The notes under the pieces: model-generated
Told to the model about the DNA's origin: nothing
Databases searched by the model: none
The model's input: only the letters and a program-made list of their open reading frames with translations
DNA from: an uncultured Lachnospiraceae bacterium
Lineage (GTDB): Bacteria > Bacillota > Clostridia > Lachnospirales > Lachnospiraceae
Direction: 5' to 3'
NCBI GenBank assembly: GCA_934339135.1
Contig: CAKRHP010000023.1
Span: 1-39,387 of the forward strand
DNA: 39,387 bases
Position numbers and translations under genes: made by a program
In this document: piece after piece, positions 15,326-23,937 of the stretch
Position numbering within the stretch: position 1 is the stretch's first letter
Layout: every line of letters begins with the position of its first letter

Positions 15326-16576
15326 ATGCATCGAAAGAATATAAAATGGATCGCAGCGGCAGTGGCAGCTATCGTGATGGTGACAGGAACGGCAAAGATC
15401 CATGCGGGGACCGTAGCAACGGAGAAGCCGATGGCCGGTATCAATCTCAGTCTGGACAAGTACAGTGATGCGGTTCTTGCGGAGCAGGAAAAGGAAGAGA
15501 CCGAGGAACAGGAGACCGAGGTGACAGCAGAGCAGCTTACTTCGAAGAGTGCTGCAGCTACAACGACTCTGGAAACAACAGAGAAATCTTCTGACAAGAA
15601 GGAGAAAAAGGAGATCAGTCATTTAAAGCTGAATCTGAAATATGACAGACTGGGTGTGGCAAAGGTAGACTCTTATCTGAACGTCAGAAAAAAGCCGGGT
15701 GAGGATTCCGGCATCGTCGGGAAGATGACCAAGAATTCCGGCTGTAATATCTATAAAGTGAAAAAGGGCTGGGCAAAGATTGTGTCTGGTAAGGTTAAAG
15801 GATATGTAAAAGCCAGCTATTTGGTCAAGGATAAGCAGGCCGAGGAGTTTGCTAAAAAAATTGCGAACCTCCGTATCTCTGTCGATACAGAGACGTTGAA
15901 TGTGCGCTATCTTCCATCCACGGATGCAAGGATTTATGATCAGATTTCCGAGGAGGACGAGTACGATATTTATAAGAGAGACTTGACAAAGACCTGGTTA
16001 AAGAAATATGTTTCCAAGCATTGTAAGAAATCTGATTTAAAGAATATCAATACAAAGGAAATGTACAATAATCTGGAAAACTGGATGTGTATCAGCATTG
16101 ATAATGAGAAGGCATTTGTCAGTAAGGATTTCGTTAAGGTTACCTTTAATCTTGACAGAGCGGTATCCATTAATGAGTCCGGTCTTACCTCAAAGGCGTC
16201 TTCGGATTCCTCAGATTCATCGAATCTCACCAATATGGTGAATTATGCAATGCAGTTTTTGGGTAATCCTTATGTCTGGGGAGGTACAAGCCTGACTAAC
16301 GGTACGGATTGTTCCGGATTTGTTATGAGGATTTATCAGCATTTCGGATATTCTCTGCCAAGAACATCTTCTGCGCAGGCAGGAGCAACCAAGACAGTCA
16401 GCTCCGGTGATGTTCGTCCGGGAGACCTGTTTTTCTACGGCAGTGGTGGAGTGAGTCACGTAGCCATGTATATTGGCAATGGCCAGATCATCCATGCGAG
16501 CAACCCTCGCACTGGCATTAAGATTTCATCTGCATATTACCGTACACCGGTTAAGATCGGTCGTGTGATCGGTTAA
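15326..16576 (+). CDS. secreted NlpC/P60 peptidoglycan hydrolase with SH3 domains
   Basis: 416 residues. A signal peptide (WIAAAVAAIVMVTGTAKIHA) is followed by an acidic Glu/Thr-rich stretch, two bacterial SH3-like segments (SYLNVRKKPGEDSGIVGKM near residue 105 and TLNVRYLPSTDARIY near 190), and a C-terminal NlpC/P60 domain. The catalytic Cys is in GTDCSGFVMRIYQHFG, the His in GGVSHVAMYIGNGQI, and the third residue in IIHASNPRTG. It should cut stem peptides of peptidoglycan. The ATG at 15314 overlaps the ribosome binding site ATGAGGA, so 15326 is the start. A consensus promoter and a terminator make it a single-gene unit. Confidence 0.93.
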   Translation: MHRKNIKWIAAAVAAIVMVTGTAKIHAGTVATEKPMAGINLSLDKYSDAVLAEQEKEETEEQETEVTAEQLTSKSAAATTTLETTEKSSDKKEKKEISHLKLNLKYDRLGVAKVDSYLNVRKKPGEDSGIVGKMTKNSGCNIYKVKKGWAKIVSGKVKGYVKASYLVKDKQAEEFAKKIANLRISVDTETLNVRYLPSTDARIYDQISEEDEYDIYKRDLTKTWLKKYVSKHCKKSDLKNINTKEMYNNLENWMCISIDNEKAFVSKDFVKVTFNLDRAVSINESGLTSKASSDSSDSSNLTNMVNYAMQFLGNPYVWGGTSLTNGTDCSGFVMRIYQHFGYSLPRTSSAQAGATKTVSSGDVRPGDLFFYGSGGVSHVAMYIGNGQIIHASNPRTGIKISSAYYRTPVKIGRVIG

Positions 16577-16591
16577 TTGATTGTTATTATT

Positions 16592-16633
16592 AAGACTGTT
16601 CTGCAAAAGAAAATTTGTCAGAACAGTCTTTTT
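16592..16633 (+). terminator. rho-independent terminator after the NlpC/P60 gene
   Basis: AAGACTGTTCTG (16592-16603) pairs with CAGAACAGTCTT (16619-16630), a perfect 12-bp stem, followed by a T-run to 16633. Confidence 0.9.
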
Positions 16634-16660
16634 CTGTTAATATGATATAATGTGCGCGAA

Positions 16661-16692
16661 GGCAAAAGGGAAGCTTTTTCGAACCTTTTGCC
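16661..16692 (+). repeat. hairpin in the leader of the MutS-like gene
   Basis: GGCAAAAGG (16661-16669) pairs with CCTTTTGCC (16684-16692). No T-run follows on either strand. The downstream bases GAAGCATTGCGAATT resemble the second hairpin of the array at 22845-22915, so it may be a degenerate relative of that element. Confidence 0.4.
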
Positions 16693-16746
16693 GAAGCATT
16701 GCGAATTTTTGATACAATATCTGCAGATACAGGAAGGGTTATTAGA

Positions 16747-18423
16747 ATGAATATTGTGTTATGTGTTATTGTGATCGTACTGCTGATCGGAGTGAAGTTA
16801 TATACAGATCGGAAAAATTATAAAAAGCGAATACGTGAAAGGCTTCTGCGGGAATGGGGAAGTCCCATTGACGAGGAATACAGCCCGGAAAAGCTTCAGG
16901 CAGTGGCGGAGTATTATCGGGATCAGGAGCCCACTGAATATGTGGATGATATCACATGGAATGATCTGGATATGGACCGGGTATACCAGCAGATGAATCA
17001 TACAAAGTCAGCCATGGGGCAGGAGTATTTATATTATCTGCTGCGATGCCCGGTGACGGATCCGGAGGCACTGGAGGAAAGGGAACGGCTGATCACCTTT
17101 TTTCAGAATGAGGAGGAAGCACGTTTTATGCTTCAGGAAGAGTTTGCCACGATTGGAAAGGCGGGCAGCTTTTCTGTTTATGGTTATCTGGACAAGATTA
17201 ATTTACTAAAAAAGGAAACTGGAGTTTTTTCCATCATTCAGTTTGCTGCGTTTCTGGGAGGCGTCATATCGTGCATTTTTGTACCGGACATCATGATCAT
17301 GCCAACAGCGGTGATCGCAGCGGTCAACATGGTGACATATTATAAAAGAAAAGCACAGATGGAGAAGTTTTACCGGTTATTTGCATTTATTGTGCGGATG
17401 ATCCGTTTTTCAGAGACGGTATCAGCCATGAAGATTAAACAACTGCAGACGTATTTTGACCGGATGAAGGAAAAACAGGGCAGGTTCCGTAGATTTTGCA
17501 GGGGAAGCTGGCTTGTGGTTGGCGGTGGTCAGATGGAAGGAAACATTACCGATATTCTGATGGATTATGTCCGTCTTCTGACGCATATTGATATTATTAA
17601 ATTTCAGTCCATGGCAAGAGAAGTGCTGCGTCTGCAGAAGGATCTGCTGGATATTTATGAGACAGTTGGTTTTCTGGACAGTATGATCGCTGCTGCTTCT
17701 TACCGGGAAATGATGCAGGCATGGTGTGTCCCTAAAATGGAACAGGCGAAAGGAAGAGAGTTTTATCTGGAGGCAGATGAAATTTATCACCCGCTGTTGC
17801 ATGAGCCGGTCAAAAATACGATCCATGCGCATCGGAATGTTTTACTGACCGGTTCCAATGCATCCGGAAAATCTACCTTTATCAAAACTGTGGCGATCAA
17901 TGCGATTTTAGCACAAACACTGCATTCGGTGCTTGCAGACCGCTATGAAGCGGTTTATTTCCGGGTATATTCTTCTATGGCACTCCGGGATGATATTACG
18001 AGCAATGAGAGCTATTATATGGTGGAGATCAAATCCCTCAAGCGGATCGTGGATCAGGCAATGGAGTCTGGTGAACCGGTGCTCTGTTTTATTGATGAGG
18101 TGCTGCGTGGCACCAATACTGTAGAGCGTATTGCAGCATCTACGGAGATCTTAAGTTTGTTGGCACAGAAAAATGCGTTCTGCTTTGCGGCGACTCATGA
18201 TATTGAATTGACAGAGCTTTTGAAGGAACAGTATGATAATTATCATTTTGAGGAGCAGGTCGAGGAGGATGATGTGATCTTTGATTACCGTCTTCGGGAA
18301 GGGAAAGCCATGACCAGAAATGCCATCAAGCTTTTGCATATGATCGGTTATGACCAATATATTGTACAGCGGGCACAAGACCGGGTGGAGCATTTTGTGG
18401 AGACCGGAAGTTGGAAGCTGTGA
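16747..18423 (+). CDS. membrane-anchored MutS-family ATPase
   Basis: 558 residues. It carries a C-terminal MutS ATPase domain: Walker A LLTGSNASGKSTFIK, Walker B CFIDEVLRGTNTVERIA, then FAATHDIELTELL. A clamp/lever helical region precedes it, but the mismatch-recognition domain of MutS and the Smr domain of MutS2 are absent. A hydrophobic N-terminus (VLCVIVIVLLIGVKLY) and another hydrophobic stretch near residues 160-200 suggest a membrane location, odd for a DNA repair protein. The favoured start at 16747 follows AGGAAGGG; ATG at 16699 has none. The substrate is unknown, and canonical mismatch repair is unlikely. Confidence 0.85.
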   Translation: MNIVLCVIVIVLLIGVKLYTDRKNYKKRIRERLLREWGSPIDEEYSPEKLQAVAEYYRDQEPTEYVDDITWNDLDMDRVYQQMNHTKSAMGQEYLYYLLRCPVTDPEALEERERLITFFQNEEEARFMLQEEFATIGKAGSFSVYGYLDKINLLKKETGVFSIIQFAAFLGGVISCIFVPDIMIMPTAVIAAVNMVTYYKRKAQMEKFYRLFAFIVRMIRFSETVSAMKIKQLQTYFDRMKEKQGRFRRFCRGSWLVVGGGQMEGNITDILMDYVRLLTHIDIIKFQSMAREVLRLQKDLLDIYETVGFLDSMIAAASYREMMQAWCVPKMEQAKGREFYLEADEIYHPLLHEPVKNTIHAHRNVLLTGSNASGKSTFIKTVAINAILAQTLHSVLADRYEAVYFRVYSSMALRDDITSNESYYMVEIKSLKRIVDQAMESGEPVLCFIDEVLRGTNTVERIAASTEILSLLAQKNAFCFAATHDIELTELLKEQYDNYHFEEQVEEDDVIFDYRLREGKAMTRNAIKLLHMIGYDQYIVQRAQDRVEHFVETGSWKL

Positions 18424-18459
18424 TCTTTTGATCGGAAAGTGATGGAAATGCTATTGTGT

Positions 18460-18492
18460 GTCTGAAGCCCAAAACTTGCAGACCGGGAAAGG
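18460..18492 (+). promoter_or_regulatory. recurrent leader element (rnhA)
   Basis: TCTG (18461-18464) pairs with CAGA (18479-18482); loop bases CCC (18468-18470) can pair with GGG (18485-18487). GGAAAGG (18486-18492) ends 13 bases before the ATG. The block GCCCAAA-(2 bases)-TTGCAG is shared with the ffh leader, differing only in the two middle bases. Confidence 0.5.
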
Positions 18493-18505
18493 GAGAAAGA
18501 TTAAT

Positions 18506-18985
18506 ATGACAAAAATTACAATGTATACTGACGGAGCGGCCAGAGGAAATCCGGACGGACCGGGAGGATATGGAACGATCTTGTCTTTTGTGGATTCCAA
18601 AGGGCAGGAGCATATCAAGGAGCTTTCGGCAGGGTATCAGAAAACCACCAATAACCGGATGGAGATGATGGCTGTGATCGCAGGGATGGAGGCATTAAAC
18701 AGACCCTGCGAGATCGTGGTATATTCCGATAGTCAGTATGTAGTGAAAGCATTTAATGAGCACTGGTTGGACGGCTGGATCAAAAAAGGCTGGAAACGCG
18801 GGAAAAATGAGCCAGTCAAAAATGTAGATCTGTGGAAACGTCTGCTGTCTGCCATGGAGAAGCATCAGGTGTCCTTCCAATGGGTCAAGGGACATAACGG
18901 ACATCCACAGAATGAACGCTGTGACGAGCTTGCTACTACAGCGGCAGATGGAACAGATCTTCTGGTGGATGAGGGCATATCATAA
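18506..18985 (+). CDS. rnhA: ribonuclease HI
   Basis: 159 residues, standard length. The four catalytic acids are visible: D9 in MYTDGAARGNPDG, E53 in TTNNRMEMMAV, D75 in VVYSDSQYVV and D140 in NERCDELA, with the basic handle around WKRGKNEPVKN. It degrades RNA in RNA-DNA hybrids (R-loops, primers). The start at 18506 follows GGAAAGGGAG. It comes 82 bases after the MutS-like gene with no clear terminator, so the two may be cotranscribed. Confidence 0.97.
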   Translation: MTKITMYTDGAARGNPDGPGGYGTILSFVDSKGQEHIKELSAGYQKTTNNRMEMMAVIAGMEALNRPCEIVVYSDSQYVVKAFNEHWLDGWIKKGWKRGKNEPVKNVDLWKRLLSAMEKHQVSFQWVKGHNGHPQNERCDELATTAADGTDLLVDEGIS

Positions 18986-19050
18986 AGTGGTAGACATACA
19001 AAGCAACAGAAGTGTCTGGTTTGATTCTGGCACAGCAATGATCGGTAAAA

Positions 19051-19099
19051 TTTACAGGATTTTATTTTTCCGTAGAATATTCATGGTAGAATACGGAAA
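19051..19099 (+). promoter_or_regulatory. possible promoter overlapped by an inverted repeat
   Basis: TTTACA (19051-19056), a 16-base spacer and TAGAAT (19073-19078). The inverted repeat TTTCCGTA (19067-19074) / TACGGAAA (19092-19099) runs through the -10 region and the expected start, as an operator would. The rest of the 18986-19134 gap shows nothing else. Confidence 0.4.
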
Positions 19100-19134
19100 T
19101 AATACATAACAAATTCAGAAAGGAATGGTTATGT

Positions 19135-19800
19135 ATGAAGGGAAAAGTATTTCGCTATATTACCGTATGCTGTCTGTTTCTTGCATTATTTGCTCTTGCC
19201 AATTTTTACTGTTATCAGTCCGCCATGAATCAGTTTGAAAAGATGCAGGAGGACTATGAGAGCCGGGTGGGGGAACAGGTGCAGGTGTATGTAGATAATC
19301 AGATGGAGCAAATGGAAAAAAGTGTCCGGGAATCGGTACAGACCGAACATGTATCCAAAACATTATCGGATAATACGGTATATCAGGTGCAGAGTCACAA
19401 TGCATTGACGGATGAGACCGTAACAGAATATAAGACGCTGCCGGAGGAACTGGTAGGCTGCGACAGACAGCAGGTACAGGAATATTGCAGCAAGTACAAA
19501 AAGAACATGTCTGCGAAGGAGTTCCTGGATGGCCTGCAGAGTGTGAGCCTGATTTCCTTTTCGCCGGAGCGGCTGACTGTGTGCAAGAATTATGATCAGT
19601 CAAAGGTAAAATTTCGGTATTATCTGATCTCTGACGGTTCTGAGGTGATCGCCTATTATGGCGATATGAAAACCGTATATGAGCATACGGGGATTGCTGT
19701 TTCCTCTCTTTCCAAGAAGGAAAAGCAGCAGCTCAAAAAGGGCATTGAAGTAAAGGATGAGGAAGAATTGTACGGCATACTGGAAAATTATTCCAGTTGA
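19135..19800 (+). CDS. membrane-anchored protein, possibly BofC-like
   Basis: 221 residues. One N-terminal hydrophobic helix (YITVCCLFLALFALANFYCY) anchors it, followed by a probable coiled coil (MNQFEKMQEDYESRV and on to about 75). The C-terminal part has YYLISDGSEVIAYYGDMKTV and ends KKGIEVKDEEELYGILENY, which recalls the C-terminal domain of BofC, the sporulation protein that restrains SpoIVB protease. This likeness is from memory of the pattern and is not firm. AAAGGAATGG is the ribosome binding site. It lies 26 bases before the flavoprotein gene. Confidence 0.6.
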   Translation: MKGKVFRYITVCCLFLALFALANFYCYQSAMNQFEKMQEDYESRVGEQVQVYVDNQMEQMEKSVRESVQTEHVSKTLSDNTVYQVQSHNALTDETVTEYKTLPEELVGCDRQQVQEYCSKYKKNMSAKEFLDGLQSVSLISFSPERLTVCKNYDQSKVKFRYYLISDGSEVIAYYGDMKTVYEHTGIAVSSLSKKEKQQLKKGIEVKDEEELYGILENYSS

Positions 19801-19826
19801 CAGATAGAAAAGAAATGGAGAAAAAC

Positions 19827-21074
19827 ATGCAGGAAGAAGTGATCGTGATCGGTGCCGGAGCATCGGGAATGATGGCGGCGGTGACGGCAGCAGAGAAGGG
19901 ATGCAGGGTTCTTGTTCTAGAGCAGTTGTCGCAGCCCGGCAAAAAGATCTATGCGACAGGAAACGGAAAGTGTAATTATACCAATGAACATCAGGCACCG
20001 GAATGTTATCGGGGAGAAGAACCGGCATTTATCCGAAAAGCATTGGAGCATTTTTCCTGTCAGGAGACGTTAGCAGCCTTCCGGAAGATGGGAATCCTGC
20101 CTCAGGCAAGAGACGGCTATTATTATCCGGTATCCGGTCAGGCGGCATCTGTGGTGGATGCACTGGTACGGCGGATGGAGATGCTTGGGGTAACGCTTCA
20201 CACGGAGGAGAGGGTACAGCGCATTACGGACAGGACAGCAAAGGATGGCACGGTAAGCTATCAGGTTCAGACGGACAAGGCTTCGTATCAGACCCAGAAT
20301 GTCATCCTTGCAGTAGGAGGGAAAGCGGCACCGGTTCACGGCTCCAGAGGAGACGGTTATAAGATTGCTCAGAAGCTGGGGCTGCAGATCGTTTCTCCGG
20401 TTCCGGCTCTGACCTCCTGTGTCCTGAAGGGAGATTTTACAAAGGAATGGGCGAAAATACGGGTGCGGGGTCGTGTGGAGCTTTACAGTAAATCAGGAGA
20501 GCTTCTTGCAAAGGACCAGGGAGAGCTTCAGCTTGTATCCTATGGTCTGTCCGGTATTCCATGCTTTCAGGTGAGCCGTTATGCCGCCAGAGCATTGGAG
20601 CAGGGGGATAAGCCATATCTGCTGCTTGATATCCTGCCGGATTATCCGGAGGAGGAGCTTGTAAAGGAACTGTTCCGCAGACGGGAAAATTTTGCGTCAT
20701 ACACAGCGGAGCAGGCACTGGAAGGCATGGTGCATCAGGTCCTCGGAAGAGTTCTTCTCAAAAGCCTTGGTTTAAAGCCGAAGGATAAGGCGGGAGAATG
20801 GAGTGACCGGGATGTCCGCCGGATCGCAGACCGCTTCAAACAATGGAAGGTTGGCATTGAGCGGGTCAACGGATTTGACTTTGCACAGGTGACGGCAGGA
20901 GGAGTCCTCACAAGCCAGCTTGATCCGGATACCATGGAGGTGCGTAAGCATCCGGGACTTTATATGACGGGAGAGCTTCTGGATGTGGACGGGATCTGCG
21001 GGGGATATAATCTCCAGTGGGCGTGGACCAGCGGTTATCTCGCAGGAGCGGCGGCAGCAGGACGTGTACACTAA
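19827..21074 (+). CDS. HI0933/YhiN-family FAD-dependent oxidoreductase
   Basis: 415 residues. The dinucleotide-binding motif is VIVIGAGASGMMAAVTAAEK at the N-terminus, followed by GKKIYATGNGKCNYTN, the signature of the HI0933/YhiN flavoprotein family, and VILAVGGKAAPVHGSRGDG. The C-terminal FAD contact is TGELLDVDGICGGYNLQWAW. The substrate is not known for the family. TTG at 19797 and ATG at 19815 are in frame, but the ATG at 19827 has GGAG at the right distance. The window contains a second, unrelated flavoprotein gene next to it. Confidence 0.92.
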   Translation: MQEEVIVIGAGASGMMAAVTAAEKGCRVLVLEQLSQPGKKIYATGNGKCNYTNEHQAPECYRGEEPAFIRKALEHFSCQETLAAFRKMGILPQARDGYYYPVSGQAASVVDALVRRMEMLGVTLHTEERVQRITDRTAKDGTVSYQVQTDKASYQTQNVILAVGGKAAPVHGSRGDGYKIAQKLGLQIVSPVPALTSCVLKGDFTKEWAKIRVRGRVELYSKSGELLAKDQGELQLVSYGLSGIPCFQVSRYAARALEQGDKPYLLLDILPDYPEEELVKELFRRRENFASYTAEQALEGMVHQVLGRVLLKSLGLKPKDKAGEWSDRDVRRIADRFKQWKVGIERVNGFDFAQVTAGGVLTSQLDPDTMEVRKHPGLYMTGELLDVDGICGGYNLQWAWTSGYLAGAAAAGRVH

Positions 21075-21152
21075 ATGGGACAGATAGGTAGATCGATCCC
21101 GGAAATAAAATGTCAGATACAGAAAATATAATAAGCAGAATAGAGGATTAAC

Positions 21153-22823
21153 ATGATCAAGATTTCACAGATAAAGGTTTCTTTAGATAAAATCTGCCAG
21201 AAGGTTCCGGCAGAGCTTGTCAAAAAAGGAATCATCGGAGAGGAAGAAAAACAGATTGTCCGGCGGGCAGCAGCAAAGCAGCTACATATCAGGGAGGAGG
21301 AAATGAAAGAATTTCAGATCCTCCGCAGATCCATGGACGCCAGGAAGAAACACCAGATGCAGTATATTTATCAGGTGGCTTTTCAGATACCCCATGAAGA
21401 AAAGGTACTTCGCCGTTATGGAAAAAACGATGCGGTACTATGGAAGGGCTTCGGAAACGGAACTGCAAGGGAGTCAGGAAAAAAAGCTGTGGATATAGCA
21501 TCTGTACCGGATATGGGACAGAGAAAACGACCGGTTATCGTGGGAATGGGACCAGCCGGATTGTTTGCGGCATTGGAATTGGCAGAGCATGGAGTGGCCC
21601 CTCTTGTACTGGAGAGAGGCTGTGATGTGGAAAAACGCCAGAAAAAGGTATCCGGGTTTTGGGATACCGGCGAACTGGATGAAAATTGTAATGTACAGTT
21701 TGGGGAAGGGGGAGCCGGAACCTTTTCCGATGGAAAGCTGAATACGCTGGTCAAGGATCCCACAGGCCGGGGCAGAAAGGTCATGGAAATCTTTGTGCGG
21801 TTTGGTGCTCCGGAGGAAATCCTCTATCTGCAAAAGCCCCATATCGGGACAGATCTGTTGGGACAGGTTGTGCGGAATATCCGGGAACATATCCGGGAGC
21901 TGGGAGGAGAGGTGCTTTTTGAGACACAGTTTCTCCGGGCACTGTGGCAGGAGGATACTCTTAAGGAAATTGTATATCTCCGGAATGGCACAGAGGAGCA
22001 TCTGGAATGTGACACGTTGATCCTGGCAACGGGGCACAGCGCCAGAGATACCGTAAAGACATTATATGACAGTGGAATCTTTATGGAGGCGAAGCCCTTT
22101 GCGGTGGGAGTGCGTGTGGAGCATCCGCAGGAGATGATCGGACAGAACCAGTATGGTGATCTGTACGAAAAACTGCCCACAGCAGATTATAAGCTGACCT
22201 ACAATACCGGGGAAAAACGCGGCGTGTATTCGTTTTGTATGTGTCCCGGAGGATATATCGTCAATGCCTCTTCGGAAAAGGGACGTCTGGCGGTAAACGG
22301 AATGAGTAACCATGCCAGAGACGGACGCAATGCCAACAGTGCTATCGTGGTTACGGTGGATCCCTCTGATTTTGGAGGACGTGATCCGCTGGCGGGGATC
22401 GCCTTTCAGAGAAAATGGGAAGAAGCGGCGTATAAGGCCGGTCAGGGAAAGATACCGGTACAGCTTTTTGGTGATTTTTGTGCCGGAAGGAAAAGTACCG
22501 GGCTGGGACAGGTGATACCGTCCATTAAGGGACAGTATACACTGGCCAATGTCCGGGAGGTCATTCCGGGCTTTGTGGGAGATGCCATTGAGGAAGGTTT
22601 TGGAGCCTTCGATCGCAGGATCCATGGATTTGCCCGTGAGGATGCGGTTCTGGCAGGAATCGAAAGCAGAACCTCCTCGCCGGTGAGGATATGCCGGGAT
22701 GAGTCATTGCAGGCCAACATCCGGGGCATTTATCCATGTGGAGAGGGAGCCGGATACGCCGGCGGGATCACTTCTGCAGCGATGGATGGAATCCGTGTGG
22801 CAGAGAGTCTGGTCAGGCAATGA
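21153..22823 (+). CDS. FAD-dependent dehydrogenase (COG2509-like)
   Basis: 556 residues. A helical/ferredoxin-like N-terminal region of about 125 residues (VRRAAAKQLHIREEEMKEF, RRSMDARKKHQMQYIYQV) precedes a Rossmann FAD site, RPVIVGMGPAGLFAALELAE. Family hallmarks are NVQFGEGGAGTFSDGKLNT, LATGHSARDT, NTGEKRGVYSFCMCPGG and the C-terminal PCGEGAGYAGGITSAAMDG. These soluble flavoproteins are widespread in Clostridia; the substrate is unknown. AGAGGATTAAC precedes the ATG. It follows the YhiN-like gene after 78 bases and may share its transcript. Confidence 0.92.
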   Translation: MIKISQIKVSLDKICQKVPAELVKKGIIGEEEKQIVRRAAAKQLHIREEEMKEFQILRRSMDARKKHQMQYIYQVAFQIPHEEKVLRRYGKNDAVLWKGFGNGTARESGKKAVDIASVPDMGQRKRPVIVGMGPAGLFAALELAEHGVAPLVLERGCDVEKRQKKVSGFWDTGELDENCNVQFGEGGAGTFSDGKLNTLVKDPTGRGRKVMEIFVRFGAPEEILYLQKPHIGTDLLGQVVRNIREHIRELGGEVLFETQFLRALWQEDTLKEIVYLRNGTEEHLECDTLILATGHSARDTVKTLYDSGIFMEAKPFAVGVRVEHPQEMIGQNQYGDLYEKLPTADYKLTYNTGEKRGVYSFCMCPGGYIVNASSEKGRLAVNGMSNHARDGRNANSAIVVTVDPSDFGGRDPLAGIAFQRKWEEAAYKAGQGKIPVQLFGDFCAGRKSTGLGQVIPSIKGQYTLANVREVIPGFVGDAIEEGFGAFDRRIHGFAREDAVLAGIESRTSSPVRICRDESLQANIRGIYPCGEGAGYAGGITSAAMDGIRVAESLVRQ

Positions 22824-22844
22824 TGGACCGGATAAACAATAAAA

Positions 22845-22915
22845 AGGGCAAAACCAGCGTTTTGCCCTCCAAGAATTGCTTCGCAATTCTCGTTGGCTTC
22901 GCTCTACATTACGAG
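22845..22915 (-). repeat. three adjacent hairpins, the first a - strand terminator
   Basis: AGGGCAAAAC/GTTTTGCCCT (22845-22854/22859-22868), AGAATTGC/GCAATTCT (22872-22879/22883-22890) and CTCGT/ACGAG (22889-22893/22911-22915). On the + strand the first hairpin has A residues before it and no T-run after it. Read on the - strand it is a 10-bp stem with a 4-base loop followed by TTTTT, a good terminator shape. No - strand gene is visible. It may be an intergenic repeat unit or the 3' end of a - strand RNA. Confidence 0.6.
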
Positions 22916-22977
22916 CATTTTCCTATACACTAAAAAGAGATTCGTGTGATAAACATTTAGAAAAGAGGATTGTTATT

Positions 22978-23217
22978 ATGGATGAAAAGGGAATTCAGAG
23001 AATTAATGAACTGGCACATAAAGCAAAAGCAGAGGGACTTACCCCGGCAGAAAAGGCAGAACAGAAAAAGCTGCGTCAGAAATTTCTGGCAGATATCCGT
23101 GCAAATGTACGGTCTCAGTTAAACAATATTTCTGTCATTGAAAAGGATGGAAGCATTACAGATCTGGGAGAGACCATTGGTAAAAAGAAACCGGTTCGTC
23201 TGGAGGATGCAGAATGA
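22978..23217 (+). CDS. DUF896 family protein (YnzC-like)
   Basis: 79 residues, the usual size. The DUF896 pattern is clear: IQRINELAHKAKAEGLTPAE, then EQKKLRQKFLADIRANVRSQ and an IEKDGSITDLG tail. These small three-helix proteins are cytoplasmic; in Bacillus the family member YnzC is encoded with yneA, but its role is unsettled. The ATG at 22978 follows AGAGG. Its stop overlaps the start of the next gene by 4 bases (ATGA). Confidence 0.93.
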   Translation: MDEKGIQRINELAHKAKAEGLTPAEKAEQKKLRQKFLADIRANVRSQLNNISVIEKDGSITDLGETIGKKKPVRLEDAE

Positions 23218-23783
23218 CGAAGGAGAAAGCCAGAAAAATTATGAAAAAGCTCCGCCGGGAGATGGATGATCAGGAGCGAAGCTGTCAGAATCAGGAGATT
23301 CGTGAGCAGCTTCTGGCAGATCCCGTATGGAGGGAATCATCCTGGTTTTATCCGTTTGTGTCCTATGGAACCGAGGTGGATACAAGAGAGCTGATCCGGG
23401 GACTTTTAGAGGAGCAGAAGCAGGGAAAAACGATCCATGTGGCAGTTCCCAAAGTCGCCGGAAAAGAGATGGATTTTTATGAGATCCATGATATGACCGA
23501 TCTGCAGTCCGGTTATCATGGAATTTTAGAACCGGCAGAGCATTGCCCAAAGGTAGAGGCAACGGAAGGGGTCATGCTGTTACCGGGACTTGCCTTTGAC
23601 AGAGAGGGACACCGTGTGGGATACGGCGGTGGATATTATGACCGTTATCTTGCCCGTTTCGGAGGTCCGTCTTTACATTTATATGCGGTCGCATATGATT
23701 TTCAGATTGTGGATCATATCGAGGCCGGGGAGCATGATATTCCGCCACACCGGATCATCACTTCACAGAACAAACACAATTAA
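23214..23783 (+). CDS. 5-formyltetrahydrofolate cyclo-ligase
   Basis: 189 residues, normal for the family. It converts 5-formyl-THF to 5,10-methenyl-THF with ATP. Signatures are the N-terminal KARKIMKKLRREMDD, FYPFVSYGTEVDT, and the C-terminal loop LPGLAFDREGHRVGYGGGYY, whose GYGGGYYDR motif binds ATP/phosphate. It is translationally coupled to the DUF896 gene, an association I cannot explain. Confidence 0.95.
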   Translation: MTKEKARKIMKKLRREMDDQERSCQNQEIREQLLADPVWRESSWFYPFVSYGTEVDTRELIRGLLEEQKQGKTIHVAVPKVAGKEMDFYEIHDMTDLQSGYHGILEPAEHCPKVEATEGVMLLPGLAFDREGHRVGYGGGYYDRYLARFGGPSLHLYAVAYDFQIVDHIEAGEHDIPPHRIITSQNKHN

Positions 23784-23937
23784 AACACGTTTTCTTCATA
23801 ATCACATCACAAAGGGAACATAATTCGTTGCTAGAATGACATCATAAGATAAAACAAACGGCAATATAATGAGCAAAAAACATGCACAGCAGAAAGCCGC
23901 ATTCGAGAAGAGTAAGGAATGGAAGGGAGAGATTGTG

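Noticed and set aside
22845..22868. + strand terminator for the oxidoreductase gene at 21153
   Set aside because: The stem is good but the bases after it on the + strand are CCAAGAATT, with no T-run; the T-run exists only on the - strand.
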